Part shown: positions 1 to 6,090 of the stretch, one piece after another
Layout of the letters: each line of letters begins with the position of its first letter
Position numbering within the stretch: position 1 is the first letter of the stretch
Assembly (NCBI GenBank): GCA_945861845.1
Contig: CAMAWS010000223.1
Location: 1-6,090 of the forward strand
Source: Candidatus Sulfopaludibacter sp. SbA3
GTDB lineage: Bacteria > Acidobacteriota > Terriglobia > 20CM-2-55-15
Direction of reading: 5' to 3'
DNA: 6,090 bases
The notes under the pieces: model-generated
Databases searched by the model: none
What the model was told of the DNA's origin: nothing
Seen by the model: the letters and a program-made list of their open reading frames with translations, nothing else
Program-made: the position numbers and the translations under genes

Positions 1-288
1 CTTCTCCACAGGAAGGATACTGTTCGATTCTTCGACAACACAAAGCATGCGGTCGGATCGCGCGGGATGAGTACAGTACTGACACGGATCGACGTCGGTT
101 AAATTGTTGCAAACAGAGCATCGGCGGATAGAGCGCTTCACTTCGAGAATTGTCTCAGCCAGCTGCGTGGCGTCATGCAATTCCATTTTCAGGATGAAAA
201 ACGCGAGGCGTTGCGCTGATTTTGTTCCGATTCCGGGAAGCTTTTTGAATTGATCGACCAGCCTGCTGACGGGCTCTGCAAAGTCCAT
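1..288 (-). CDS. recR: Recombination mediator RecR, N-terminal part (runs off the window)
   Basis: RecR acts in the cytoplasm with RecO (and RecF), helping load RecA onto SSB-coated single-stranded DNA at gaps. Only the first 96 codons are inside the window; the usual family length is about 200 residues. I see a helix-hairpin-helix near residues 16-33 (KLPGIGTKSAQRLAF), then a four-cysteine zinc motif, C57-x2-C60 and C69-x2-C72, then the start of the Toprim domain (MLCVVEESNSILPVEK, 81-96). The start is the ATG at 288-286, matching the usual RecR N-terminus. It lies 12 nt after the ebfC stop and has no clear Shine-Dalgarno, so translational coupling to ebfC is likely (inference). Identity is firm; the C-terminal half cannot be judged. 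Confidence 0.96.
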   Translation of the reverse strand, partial: MDFAEPVSRLVDQFKKLPGIGTKSAQRLAFFILKMELHDATQLAETILEVKRSIRRCSVCNNLTDVDPCQYCTHPARSDRMLCVVEESNSILPVEK

Positions 289-300
289 TTTGTTTTTGTG

Positions 301-600
301 CTAAAAGAGGCCCGGAATTTTCATTCCAGATGTGAGATTGCCAAGCTGGCCCGACATGGCTTCGTCAACCTTGCGGATACCCTCGTTTACTGCTGCAACG
401 ATGAGGTCCTGAAGCATTTCCTTGTCGCCGCTGGCAAAAACTTCCTGATCGATCTGGATGGAAAGAAGCTGTTTGTTGCCATTCATTTTAACCGTGATCA
501 TCCCTCCGCCAGCACCGGCCTCGATGACCGTAGTTTCCATCTGCTTCTGGAGTTGTTCCTGCATCTTCTGCGCCTGTTTCATGATCTGCTGCATATTCAT
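301..600 (-). CDS. ebfC: YbaB/EbfC family nucleoid-associated protein
   Basis: This 99-residue protein belongs to the YbaB/EbfC family: small dimeric DNA-binding proteins associated with the nucleoid and nearly always encoded between dnaX and recR. The N-terminal helix is rich in M, Q and K ([20 protein letters not shown]), followed by the glycine-rich turn GAGGG near residues 29-33 and the strand [14 protein letters not shown]. The C-terminal helices include the segment [19 protein letters not shown]. Length is normal for the family. The ATG lies 4 nt after the dnaX stop, with an AGGGAG ribosome site inside the last dnaX codons, so the two are expected to be cotranscribed and coupled. The exact cellular role of the family is still loosely defined. 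Confidence 0.95.
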   Translation of the reverse strand: MNMQQIMKQAQKMQEQLQKQMETTVIEAGAGGGMITVKMNGNKQLLSIQIDQEVFASGDKEMLQDLIVAAVNEGIRKVDEAMSGQLGNLTSGMKIPGLF

Positions 601-604
601 CGAT

Positions 605-2209
605 CTATTCTCCCTTCACTGGCTTTACCTGGGCGAGATCGCCACGGAATACTTCAAGGAAACGTTTTACCAAAGGCTCCTGCCTGGCAGATTCGAGCGC
701 ATTTTCACTGTTCGGCTCAGGCTGGCTGCCAATAGAAGCTGGCTGGGCCTTCAGCATGAGAGAGACCGAGACGGCCTTACCAGTGAGTTCAGTAGCCGCT
801 GCGTCCAGAATCTTCCTATGTTCCATGGAGTCCAGCAACGCGTGCGCCGTTCCATTGGCAATGACGATCTGAACACTGTCACCAGTTCGCTCAATTCGGA
901 CGGCTTTCTGCAAATACACTGCCGTAGTGGCCGATTTTTCTTCGACGCGCCTCGTGTAGATGTCTGCAAACGCAAATGGTTCAGGAGGTATGACGGCTTT
1001 TTCACCCGGCGGTGACGAAACCGGCTCTTTCTGTAGCGGAGGTCTTTGCTTCGGCGGCGAAGCACTTGCCGGCGTAGCGGTGCCGGGACCGCGCAGGTCT
1101 CGAATCACGTCCTCAATATCCCGGAGGTGACTGATCTTCGCAAGCTTCACGAATCCGACTTCGAGATGAAATCGCGGTTGCGATGTCGACCGCAGATCGT
1201 TTTCCAGGTGGAGAAGCATGTCGAAGAAACGAATCAGATCCTGTTCGGAAAAGCGCTCCGCCCGCGAGGCCAACGCCGTCTTTTCGCTGGCACTGCCCAT
1301 GACCTTTTCTTCCATGTCCAGCTTCAGCAACAACAGATCCCTTATCTTCCCTATGAATTCGCGAACGTACTGTTGCAGGTTCAGGCCTTGATCAACAACA
1401 ATCGCGATGTTATTCAGGAGTACCCGGGAGTTTCTCTCCGCGAGCGCATCGAGCGTTTGATCCAGAATCTCGCTGGGTATGAATCCTAGTATGTCGCGAA
1501 CATCTTCATCGACGATCTGCTGTCCACTGAAGGAAATGATCTGGTCGAGTAGCGATTGAGCGTCGCGCATGCTTCCTTCTGCGGCTCGGACAATGTACGC
1601 AAGCGCACGGTCGTCAATTTGGATGCCCTCGCGATTTGCAATTTCGCGAAGGTGAGCCTGGATTTCCAGCGCGGATATCGTCCGAAAAACAAACTGCTGG
1701 CATCGAGACAAAATGGTTGCAGGCAGTTTGTGGCGTTCCGTGGTCGCCATGATGAATGCCACATGCGAGGGTGGTTCCTCCAGAATCTTCAGCAGGGCGT
1801 TGAAGGCCGGGGTTGAAAGCATGTGGGCTTCGTCAATGATGAAGATCTTGTATCGGTCGCGCGACGGGGCGTAGCGGGCGCTTTCGCGGAGTTCACGAAT
1901 ATTGTCGACCCCGTTGTTCGATGCCGCATCGATCTCCAGCACATCCATCGACTGACCTGCCGCAATTTCCTTGCAGGAGTGGCACTGATTGCACGGAGTA
2001 ATAATCGGTCCCTGGACGCAGTTCAGGCCTTTCGCCAGTATTCTTGCGGTCGTTGTCTTTCCGACGCCCCGTGGTCCGGAAAAAAGATACGCGTGGCCGA
2101 TGCGGTCCAGTTGGATCGCGTTCTGAAGCGTCTGCACGATCGGCTTCTGACCGACGAGCTCTTCAAAAATCTGCGGCCGAAATTTTCTAGCAATTACCTG
2201 ATATTTCAT
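605..2209 (-). CDS. dnaX: DNA polymerase III subunit tau (clamp loader ATPase)
   Basis: DnaX forms the motor of the clamp loader that places the sliding clamp on primed DNA. Numbering from the ATG at 2209 (534 residues), I see Walker A GPRGVGKT at 45-52, zinc cysteines C64, C73, C76 and C79, Walker B IIDEAH at 124-129, and the sensor/arginine-finger SRC motif at 168-170. An alpha-helical domain III runs to about residue 370, followed by a proline-rich linker at about 375-415 and a C-terminal domain with no catalytic motif. I chose the ATG at 2209 because the protein then begins [12 protein letters not shown], the usual DnaX N-terminus. An in-frame ATG at 2242 would add 11 unusual residues; neither start has a good Shine-Dalgarno. 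ffs lies just upstream and ebfC follows after 4 nt. No classic AAAAAAG-type slippery heptamer is seen, so a shorter gamma form is unproven. Confidence 0.96.
   Translation of the reverse strand: MKYQVIARKFRPQIFEELVGQKPIVQTLQNAIQLDRIGHAYLFSGPRGVGKTTTARILAKGLNCVQGPIITPCNQCHSCKEIAAGQSMDVLEIDAASNNGVDNIRELRESARYAPSRDRYKIFIIDEAHMLSTPAFNALLKILEEPPSHVAFIMATTERHKLPATILSRCQQFVFRTISALEIQAHLREIANREGIQIDDRALAYIVRAAEGSMRDAQSLLDQIISFSGQQIVDEDVRDILGFIPSEILDQTLDALAERNSRVLLNNIAIVVDQGLNLQQYVREFIGKIRDLLLLKLDMEEKVMGSASEKTALASRAERFSEQDLIRFFDMLLHLENDLRSTSQPRFHLEVGFVKLAKISHLRDIEDVIRDLRGPGTATPASASPPKQRPPLQKEPVSSPPGEKAVIPPEPFAFADIYTRRVEEKSATTAVYLQKAVRIERTGDSVQIVIANGTAHALLDSMEHRKILDAAATELTGKAVSVSLMLKAQPASIGSQPEPNSENALESARQEPLVKRFLEVFRGDLAQVKPVKGE
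610..615 (-). promoter_or_regulatory. Ribosome binding site of ebfC inside the dnaX 3' end
   Basis: The minus strand reads AGGGAG, 9 nt before the ebfC ATG and overlapping the last sense codons of dnaX. This fixes the ebfC start and implies coupling of the two genes. Confidence 0.7.
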
Positions 2210-2269
2210 TGTCTTGATGGCTGCGCCCTGTCGGGCTTGCATTCGCAGCCGCTCATTGATACCGACGCG

Positions 2270-2274
2270 AAAAA
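2270..2274 (-). terminator. T-tract after the SRP RNA, possible weak intrinsic terminator
   Basis: On the minus strand the SRP RNA hairpin is followed after about 8 nt by TTTTT. The terminal RNA helix plus this tract could end transcription or define the 3' processing region. The tract is short, so read-through into dnaX is plausible. Confidence 0.35.
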
Positions 2275-2282
2275 GGGTGGGA

Positions 2283-2385
2283 CAGGCCCGGGGGATACTG
2301 CATCACATTGGGCTACCCACTACCGTTGCTTCCTTCCGGACCTGGCGGGATTTGCAGGCTCCAATTGTGCAGCCCCCCTGACCTG
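2283..2385 (-). ncRNA. ffs: Signal recognition particle RNA, small bacterial (4.5S) type
   Basis: This RNA binds the GTPase Ffh to form the SRP, which delivers nascent membrane and secreted proteins to the translocon. The diagnostic domain IV sequence CAGGTCCGGAAGGAAGCA is present on the minus strand, with the GGAA tetraloop at 2337-2334 nearly central in the molecule. The ends pair: CAGGTC (2385-2380) with GGCCTG (2288-2283), the G run (2378-2373) with CCCCC (2294-2290), and CTGCA with TGCAG. This gives a single long hairpin of about 103 nt without an Alu domain. Boundaries are inferred from pairing and could be off by several bases. Its position directly upstream of dnaX matches synteny known in other bacteria. 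Confidence 0.93.
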
Positions 2386-2386
2386 A

Positions 2387-2392
2387 CTATTA
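2387..2392 (-). promoter_or_regulatory. Possible -10 box of the SRP RNA promoter
   Basis: The minus strand reads TAATAG two bases before the inferred RNA 5' end and about 7 nt before the G-rich stem, a sensible -10 position. I see no convincing -35 at 16-18 nt upstream, so this rests on the -10 alone. Confidence 0.3.
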
Positions 2393-2501
2393 GCGGACGC
2401 CCGTTGCACCGCTGGCTACATTGCAGTGGCAAATCTTCATCCCTCCCATGGAGCGCGGAAACATCGGCGCTTGCCAGTTCCAGCGTTCCCATGGACGAGC
2501 T

Positions 2502-2522
2502 GATGCCACCCGGGATGGCATC
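2502..2522 (-). repeat. Inverted repeat / hairpin downstream of tRNA-Ser (distal)
   Basis: GATGCCA (2502-2508) and TGGCATC (2516-2522) form a 7 bp perfect stem around CCCGGGA, extendable by two C-G pairs past one mismatch. It is the second of two hairpins after the tRNA. No T-tract follows, so a rho-independent terminator is not supported; RNA processing or a protein site are alternatives. Confidence 0.5.
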
Positions 2523-2528
2523 TGCGGT

Positions 2529-2546
2529 TAAGCGGGTACCCGCTTA
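2529..2546 (-). repeat. 18-nt perfect palindrome immediately downstream of tRNA-Ser
   Basis: TAAGCGGGTACCCGCTTA is a perfect palindrome beginning one base past the tRNA discriminator base. In RNA it can fold as a 7 bp stem with a GUAC loop. It may mark the 3' end of the precursor or act in termination, but no U-tract follows it. Confidence 0.55.
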
Positions 2547-2547
2547 G

Positions 2548-2634
2548 CGGAGAGAGTGGGATTCGAACCCACGGTGGAGTTACCCCCACACACGCTTTCC
2601 AAGCGTGCTCCTTCAACCACTCGGACATCTCTCC
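2548..2634 (-). tRNA. tRNA-Ser, anticodon GGA
   Basis: The minus strand folds as a complete class II tRNA of 87 nt. The acceptor stem is GGAGAGA (from 2634) with TCTCTCC plus discriminator G73 (2548). The anticodon stem is CACGC/GCGTG with loop TTGGAAA, giving anticodon GGA, which reads UCC and UCU. The long variable arm typical of serine tRNAs pairs GTGGGG with CTCCAC around a GTAA loop, and the T arm is GTGGG-TTCGAAT-CCCAC. The 3' CCA is not encoded (CTA follows G73), so it must be added by a nucleotidyltransferase. It sits between the DUF309 gene and ffs on the same strand. Confidence 0.97.
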
Positions 2635-2654
2635 CGAGATTGACGCACCATGCG

Positions 2655-2672
2655 AATGTATCACAAGTGTGA
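2655..2672 (-). promoter_or_regulatory. Possible tRNA-Ser promoter element with an adjoining palindrome
   Basis: On the minus strand an extended -10-like TGATACATT (TACATT at 2660-2655) lies about 20 nt before the tRNA. It overlaps one arm of the inverted repeat TCACAAGTGTGA (2661-2672). The -35 is poor. The arrangement would allow a repressor or activator at the palindrome, but that is inference. Confidence 0.25.
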
Positions 2673-2688
2673 TGCCGCACGATGTGGC

Positions 2689-3021
2689 TCAGGCGTGCTC
2701 AATCTGCCCGATCTGAAACGTTCGAGGCTGCGAATCCTCGATGGTCCGGCAAAGATCAGCCTGGAGGCGGGCGTTATCGACGCCAAGATATGAGTCCGGA
2801 AACTGCCGAAGCTTTTGCAGTGCCTTGTCCAGTTGCGAGAGTGCCCCCGCTCGGTTGCCCCTACCGAGGTGGTAGAGTCCGACTGCCGCATGTATAAGGC
2901 CCTGGTAAAATGGGCGGGCATGACCTTCGGTTTCGCGCCACAGGTCTTCCCATGTTTCATGCGCCCTGAAATAGTCGCCAGCGTTGAAAAGAAATATTCC
3001 CTCATTCAAAGGGGCATTCAT
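2689..3021 (-). CDS. DUF309 family protein
   Basis: This 110-residue all-helical protein carries the DUF309 hallmarks: FNAGDYFRAHETWEDLW at residues 12-28 and YQGLIHAAVGLYHLGRGN at 39-56, followed by GA at 59-60. The family is widespread in bacteria; no reaction or partner is firmly established, and I do not assign one. There is no signal peptide or membrane segment, so it should be cytoplasmic. The ATG at 3021 has a GGAG ribosome site 8 nt upstream, and length is normal for the family. It is the first gene of the minus-strand block, ending 54 nt before tRNA-Ser, which could be partly read from the same transcript. Family call is strong; function unknown. Confidence 0.88.
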   Translation of the reverse strand: MNAPLNEGIFLFNAGDYFRAHETWEDLWRETEGHARPFYQGLIHAAVGLYHLGRGNRAGALSQLDKALQKLRQFPDSYLGVDNARLQADLCRTIEDSQPRTFQIGQIEHA

Positions 3022-3038
3022 CCGTTGGGCTCCGGTAA

Positions 3039-3067
3039 ATTATTGAGATGTATAGCACTGTTGGTAA
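3039..3067 (-). promoter_or_regulatory. Candidate sigma70-type promoter for the DUF309 gene
   Basis: The minus strand has TTACCA (3067-3062), a 17 nt spacer, and AATAAT (3044-3039), matching four and five of six consensus bases. It lies about 18 nt before the DUF309 ATG, leaving a short leader that contains the GGAG ribosome site. Confidence 0.4.
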
Positions 3068-3309
3068 AAGCTATGTTCGGAAAAACTCTCAAGTATAGCC
3101 GAACCGCTCGGACGATCTCAATGGTTGTTTTTCAAAATGCTCCGACGGCGATGCATAACCTTGCAAAAGGAGTCCAAGACCCGCATCATTGACTTGTCTG
3201 TCGTCCTTCATTCGATTTCGTAATCAAAAAATCATAGCGAACAAAGCAGGATCAAGCGCCCGATCGGGTTTTGGCCATTGCTAGTCCGTCCCAGGATGGA
3301 GAAGATCGA
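3068..3309. other. Divergent intergenic region between the DUF309 and SLT genes
   Basis: I see no supported gene here. A weak plus-strand promoter is possible: TTGACT (3189-3194), a 17 nt spacer, then TCGATT, which is a poor -10. The palindrome CCCGATCGGG followed by TTTT near 3259-3272 is too small to call a terminator. A 28-codon plus-strand ORF near 3138-3224 lacks a ribosome site and family features, so I did not call it. Confidence 0.4.
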
Positions 3310-3981
3310 ATGCATCCAATTACGTTTTGCACTCGGTGTAGAGGCATGAGGAAAGGCTGCAATATGCAATACCTTGTGCATTGCGTCATATGTCAGGAGT
3401 GGGCTTTGAGGTCTCTTAAGTTATTGATAATAAATATAATTGCTGTCTTTCTTATTCTGGCTTTTCCCATTGCAATTGAGATTGCGTACTCCGATCTCGA
3501 GCCTGAGAGGGTAGTGACTCAAACCGGCCTTCTTCCAATTCCGGACCGGGTCCAGGTTTCCACGGAGCAGCTCCTTTCGAAGTACGAGGCTGGCGAGAGT
3601 CATCGCAGCCGAGTGGCCAAGGCCATCGCCGTCAGTAGCCGAAAGCATAATGTCGACCCGCGCCTGCTAACCAGCATCATGATCGTGGAAAGCGGCGGTA
3701 ATCCGTTCGCGATTTCTCATGCAGATGCCGTCGGAATAATGCAAGTCCACATGGGAACCTGGGGCGCAACGGCCGATCGCGAGGGCGTTAATCTCTTCAA
3801 GATCGAAGATAACGTCGATTTTGGTGCAAAGATCCTTAAAGGCTATGTCGAACATCATGGCCTTTGGGGAGGAGTACGCAGGTATAAAGGTTGGACCGCC
3901 GCGCCCGGCTCCCGCGAGGAGGCCGATCAGTACGTTCAGAAGGTCCGACGGATCTATAGTTCGGGCACACCCACCAGCTAA
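3310..3981 (+). CDS. Membrane-anchored lytic transglycosylase (SLT domain) with Cys-rich N-terminus
   Basis: Lytic transglycosylases cleave the MurNAc-GlcNAc bond of peptidoglycan, forming 1,6-anhydroMurNAc. From the ATG at 3310 (223 residues) I see cysteines in the pattern CTRC (7-10), C17 and CVIC (25-28); a single hydrophobic segment at about 36-59; a spacer; and an SLT/GH23 domain at about 105-215. The likely catalytic glutamate is E127 in IVESGGNPFAIS, followed by AVGIMQVH near 140-147, then DNVDFGAKILKGY and a YKG/YVQKV ending. The C-terminal domain should face the periplasm. GGAG lies 8 nt before this ATG. Other in-frame starts are TTG at 3271 and ATG at 3364 (GGAAAGG, 7 nt away); the latter would remove the first CxxC. 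TAATAA ends the gene. It precedes dnaK by 157 bp; no functional link is evident. The physiological role (recycling, division or secretion) is unknown. Confidence 0.88.
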   Translation: MHPITFCTRCRGMRKGCNMQYLVHCVICQEWALRSLKLLIINIIAVFLILAFPIAIEIAYSDLEPERVVTQTGLLPIPDRVQVSTEQLLSKYEAGESHRSRVAKAIAVSSRKHNVDPRLLTSIMIVESGGNPFAISHADAVGIMQVHMGTWGATADREGVNLFKIEDNVDFGAKILKGYVEHHGLWGGVRRYKGWTAAPGSREEADQYVQKVRRIYSSGTPTS

Positions 3982-4029
3982 TAACAAAATTTGAGAGACT
4001 TACCTCATAAGGATAGGTGCGTCTGCTTC

Positions 4030-4093
4030 AAATCTTATAGCTTTCATATAAGATTGTATCGACAGTATTACGCTCAACTTTTATAGTTTTCAT
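4030..4093. repeat. Direct repeat pair upstream of dnaK
   Basis: TTATAGCTTTCAT (4035-4047) recurs as TTATAGTTTTCAT (4081-4093), 12 of 13 identical. Counting flanks, 15 of 18 bases match (4030-4047 and 4076-4093). The 46 bp offset is slightly over four helical turns. The copies lie in the AT-rich leader of dnaK and could be regulator sites or simply AT-rich coincidence. Confidence 0.45.
4031..4055. repeat. Inverted repeat between the SLT gene and dnaK
   Basis: AATCTTATA (4031-4039) and TATAAGATT (4047-4055) form a perfect 9 bp stem with a 7 nt loop. No T-tract follows on the plus strand. It may be an operator, or a weak transcript-end hairpin for the SLT gene. It does not match the CIRCE consensus. 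Confidence 0.5.
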
Positions 4094-4121
4094 TGGACTT
4101 AAATATATGTTTGCTGGTTTC

Positions 4122-4129
4122 AGGAGGAG
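4122..4129 (+). promoter_or_regulatory. Strong ribosome binding site of dnaK
   Basis: AGGAGGAG lies 9 nt before the dnaK ATG, close to ideal and consistent with high expression of a major chaperone. Confidence 0.85.
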
Positions 4130-4138
4130 TGTAAAGCG

Positions 4139-6073
4139 ATGAGCAAGATCATAGGAATCGACCTTGGTACGACCAATTCCGTCGTAGCTGTCATGGAGGG
4201 TGGAGAGCCTGTCGTAATTGCGAACCAGGAGGGCGGACGAACAACGCCTTCAGTGGTCGCGTTTACCAAGAGTAATGAGCGACTCGCGGGGCAGGTTGCT
4301 AAGAGGCAGGCTGTCACAAACGCTGAGAACACCATTTATTCGATCAAGCGATTCATGGGACGCCGATATGACGAAGTGAATGAAGAAATGAAGATGGTCC
4401 CGTACAAAGTTACGCGGTCGCAGAACAATGACGCCCGCGTGGAGATCATGGGCAAAGAGTATTCGCCCCCGGAAGTCTCAGCAATGATTCTGCAGAAACT
4501 GAAGTCAGCGGCTGAAGATTACACGGGCCAGAAAATCGACAAGGCCGTCATTACGGTTCCAGCCTACTTCAACGATGCCCAGAGGCAGGCCACAAAGGAT
4601 GCCGGCCGAATTGCCGGTCTCGAAGTGCTGCGAATCATCAATGAGCCGACAGCAGCTGCGCTCGCGTACGGTCTCGACAAGAAGAAGGATGAAACCATCG
4701 CAGTGTATGACTTCGGAGGCGGTACTTTCGATATATCAATCCTTGAAGTTGGCGAAGGTGTCGTTGAAGTAAAGGCGACTAACGGCGATACGCACCTGGG
4801 CGGTGACAATATCGATCAGAGGATCATCGACTGGATTATTGACGAGTTCAAGAAGGACCAGGGCATTGATCTTTCCAAGGACAAGATGGCATTGCAGCGG
4901 CTGAAGGAAGCTGCGGAGAAGGCAAAGTGCGAATTGTCTACAGTGCAGGAGACGGAAATAACCCTGCCGTTTGTTACGGCCGATGCATCGGGTCCAAAAC
5001 ACCTGAACTTGAAGCTACCGCGCTCAAAATTTGAAGCTCTGGTTGAGGACATGCTCCAGCGTTCGGTTGGACCCTGCAAACAGGCTTTGCAAGATGCCGG
5101 TGTCAAGCCCAGCGATATTGACGAGGTCGTGCTTGTAGGCGGTACAACTCGGATTCCCATGGTTCAGCAGATCGTGCGCGAGTTATTCGGGAGGGAGCCG
5201 CACAGGGGGGTGAACCCTGATGAGGTCGTTGCCATTGGAGCAGCCGTTCAGGCGGGGGTTCTTGGTGGGGAAGTGAAAGACGTGCTCCTGCTGGACGTCA
5301 CGCCCCTCTCGCTTGGTATCGAGACCCTTGGTGGTGTCTTCACCAAGCTCATCGAGCGCAATACGACGATTCCGACGCGGAAGAGCGAAACCTTCTCGAC
5401 GGCGTCGGATAACCAGAATTCGGTTGAAATTCACGTGATGCAGGGTGAGCGGCCGATGGCCAGGGACAACCGTACTCTAGGCAAGTTCCATCTGGTCGGA
5501 ATACCGTCGGCTCCGCGGGGGATACCGCAAGTCGAGGTTACTTTTGATATCGACGCGAACGGCATCGTGAATGTTTCGGCCAAGGATCTGGGTACGGGCA
5601 AAGAGCAAAAGATCACGATCACGTCTTCCAGCGGTCTTAACAAAGAAGACATCGACAAGATGGTAAGGGAAGCGGAGTCTCACGCCGATGAGGACCGCAA
5701 GAGGCGCGAGGAAATAGAAGCGCGCAATCGTGCAGACTCCCTGGTCTATCAGACGGAGAAGCTCCTGCATGAGAACCGCGAGAAGCTGCCCGAGTCCGAC
5801 GTTAAGACGGTAGAGTCCGCAATCGCGGATTGTAAGAAAGCGTTGGAGCAGGGTGGAGTTGAGCGCATCAATCAGGCGGCCGACGCGCTGACTCAGGCAT
5901 CGCACAAACTTGCGGAAGTCATGTACAAACCCGGCGCCCAGGGCGAAGGTCAGGCGGACGGACCCGGATCTTCCGGTCGGTCCGCCCAGGGCGATGGCGC
6001 CAAAGGTGGCAAGGCCGACGGTGATGTCATTGATGCCGAGTATGTCGACGTGGACGACAAGAAGAAGGATTGA
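4139..6073 (+). CDS. dnaK: Molecular chaperone DnaK (Hsp70)
   Basis: DnaK is the cytoplasmic ATP-driven chaperone that, with DnaJ and GrpE, binds exposed hydrophobic peptides during folding and heat stress. The 644-residue protein is full length. The three Hsp70 signatures are present: IDLGTTNS (7-14), [13 protein letters not shown] (189-201) and [14 protein letters not shown] (330-343). The ATPase lysine is K70 in SIKRFMGRR. The interdomain linker [10 protein letters not shown] (381-390) leads into the substrate-binding domain (about 391-500), a charged helical lid (about 501-597), a Gly/Gln/Ser-rich flexible tail (about 598-627) and the acidic end [12 protein letters not shown]. The ATG has an excellent ribosome site. 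No grpE or hrcA precedes it and only 17 bases follow, so operon partners downstream cannot be judged. No CIRCE element or clear sigma32 promoter was recognised. Confidence 0.98.
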   Translation: MSKIIGIDLGTTNSVVAVMEGGEPVVIANQEGGRTTPSVVAFTKSNERLAGQVAKRQAVTNAENTIYSIKRFMGRRYDEVNEEMKMVPYKVTRSQNNDARVEIMGKEYSPPEVSAMILQKLKSAAEDYTGQKIDKAVITVPAYFNDAQRQATKDAGRIAGLEVLRIINEPTAAALAYGLDKKKDETIAVYDFGGGTFDISILEVGEGVVEVKATNGDTHLGGDNIDQRIIDWIIDEFKKDQGIDLSKDKMALQRLKEAAEKAKCELSTVQETEITLPFVTADASGPKHLNLKLPRSKFEALVEDMLQRSVGPCKQALQDAGVKPSDIDEVVLVGGTTRIPMVQQIVRELFGREPHRGVNPDEVVAIGAAVQAGVLGGEVKDVLLLDVTPLSLGIETLGGVFTKLIERNTTIPTRKSETFSTASDNQNSVEIHVMQGERPMARDNRTLGKFHLVGIPSAPRGIPQVEVTFDIDANGIVNVSAKDLGTGKEQKITITSSSGLNKEDIDKMVREAESHADEDRKRREEIEARNRADSLVYQTEKLLHENREKLPESDVKTVESAIADCKKALEQGGVERINQAADALTQASHKLAEVMYKPGAQGEGQADGPGSSGRSAQGDGAKGGKADGDVIDAEYVDVDDKKKD

Positions 6074-6090
6074 AAACTGCCGATAGCTTA

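Noticed and set aside
250..1015. Plus-strand open frames overlapping recR, ebfC and dnaX
   Set aside because: They lie antisense to three well-identified conserved genes and show no family motifs; they are shadows.
751..1065. A 104-codon minus-strand frame inside the dnaX C-terminal region, offset from the gene
   Set aside because: Arginine-rich, low-complexity translation with no recognisable domain; best explained as an alternate frame of dnaX. A -1 slip at 995-1006 would not enter it.
2444..2495. TCCCATGGA occurring twice (2444-2452 and 2487-2495)
   Set aside because: A 9-mer repeated once, with no further structure, is not enough to call a repeat family.
2437..2664. Minus-strand 75-codon open frame across tRNA-Ser
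   Set aside because: It reads straight through the tRNA (its translation includes the typical tRNA-Ser-derived string) and so is not a gene.
3138..3224. 28-codon plus-strand ORF in the intergenic region
   Set aside because: No ribosome site, no family features, and too short to stand on its own.
3258..3272. CCCGATCGGG followed by TTTT as a terminator
   Set aside because: The stem would be only three or so base pairs once a loop is allowed, and no plus-strand gene ends just before it.
4027..4055. Sigma32-like promoter CTTCAAA with CATATAA before dnaK
   Set aside because: The spacing between the elements is about 9 nt, too short, and the -10 half matches poorly.

Overview
The window reads as an ordinary bacterial chromosomal segment carrying housekeeping genes in two divergent blocks. 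The minus-strand block (about 1-3067) runs, in transcription order: a DUF309 protein, tRNA-Ser(GGA), the signal recognition particle (SRP) RNA ffs, dnaX, ebfC/ybaB and the first 96 codons of recR, which leaves the window at base 1. The plus-strand block (about 3310-6073) holds a membrane-anchored lytic transglycosylase (SLT/GH23 fold) and a complete dnaK. I see no transposase, phage gene, CRISPR array, integrase or other sign of a mobile island.

The organism is a bacterium with roughly balanced GC, a short (about 100 nt) Alu-less SRP RNA and a tRNA without an encoded CCA tail. The DnaK sequence and the SLT and DUF309 neighbours would suit Acidobacteriota or a deltaproteobacterium-like lineage. 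That assignment is an impression from protein style, not a demonstrated one.

The dnaX-ebfC-recR genes are tightly packed (4 nt and 12 nt gaps) and look like one operon. DnaX is the clamp-loader ATPase of DNA polymerase III, EbfC is a small DNA-binding nucleoid protein, and RecR works with RecO/RecF in gap repair. ffs ends about 73 nt before dnaX and tRNA-Ser lies about 160 nt further upstream. A neighbourhood of tRNA-Ser, SRP RNA, dnaX, ybaB and recR is also known from Bacillus-type genomes, so it looks like ancestral synteny.

On the plus strand, the SLT protein has a cysteine-rich N-terminus with two CxxC pairs, one transmembrane segment and an extracytoplasmic SLT domain. This is the least ordinary gene here. 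An AT-rich 157 bp gap with a direct repeat and an inverted repeat separates it from dnaK, which has a strong Shine-Dalgarno and all Hsp70 signatures. No CIRCE element is visible, so dnaK control is unresolved.

I did not find a convincing undescribed system. The items worth a second look are the SLT N-terminus, the repeats before dnaK, the two hairpins after tRNA-Ser, and a weak possible frameshift site in dnaX.
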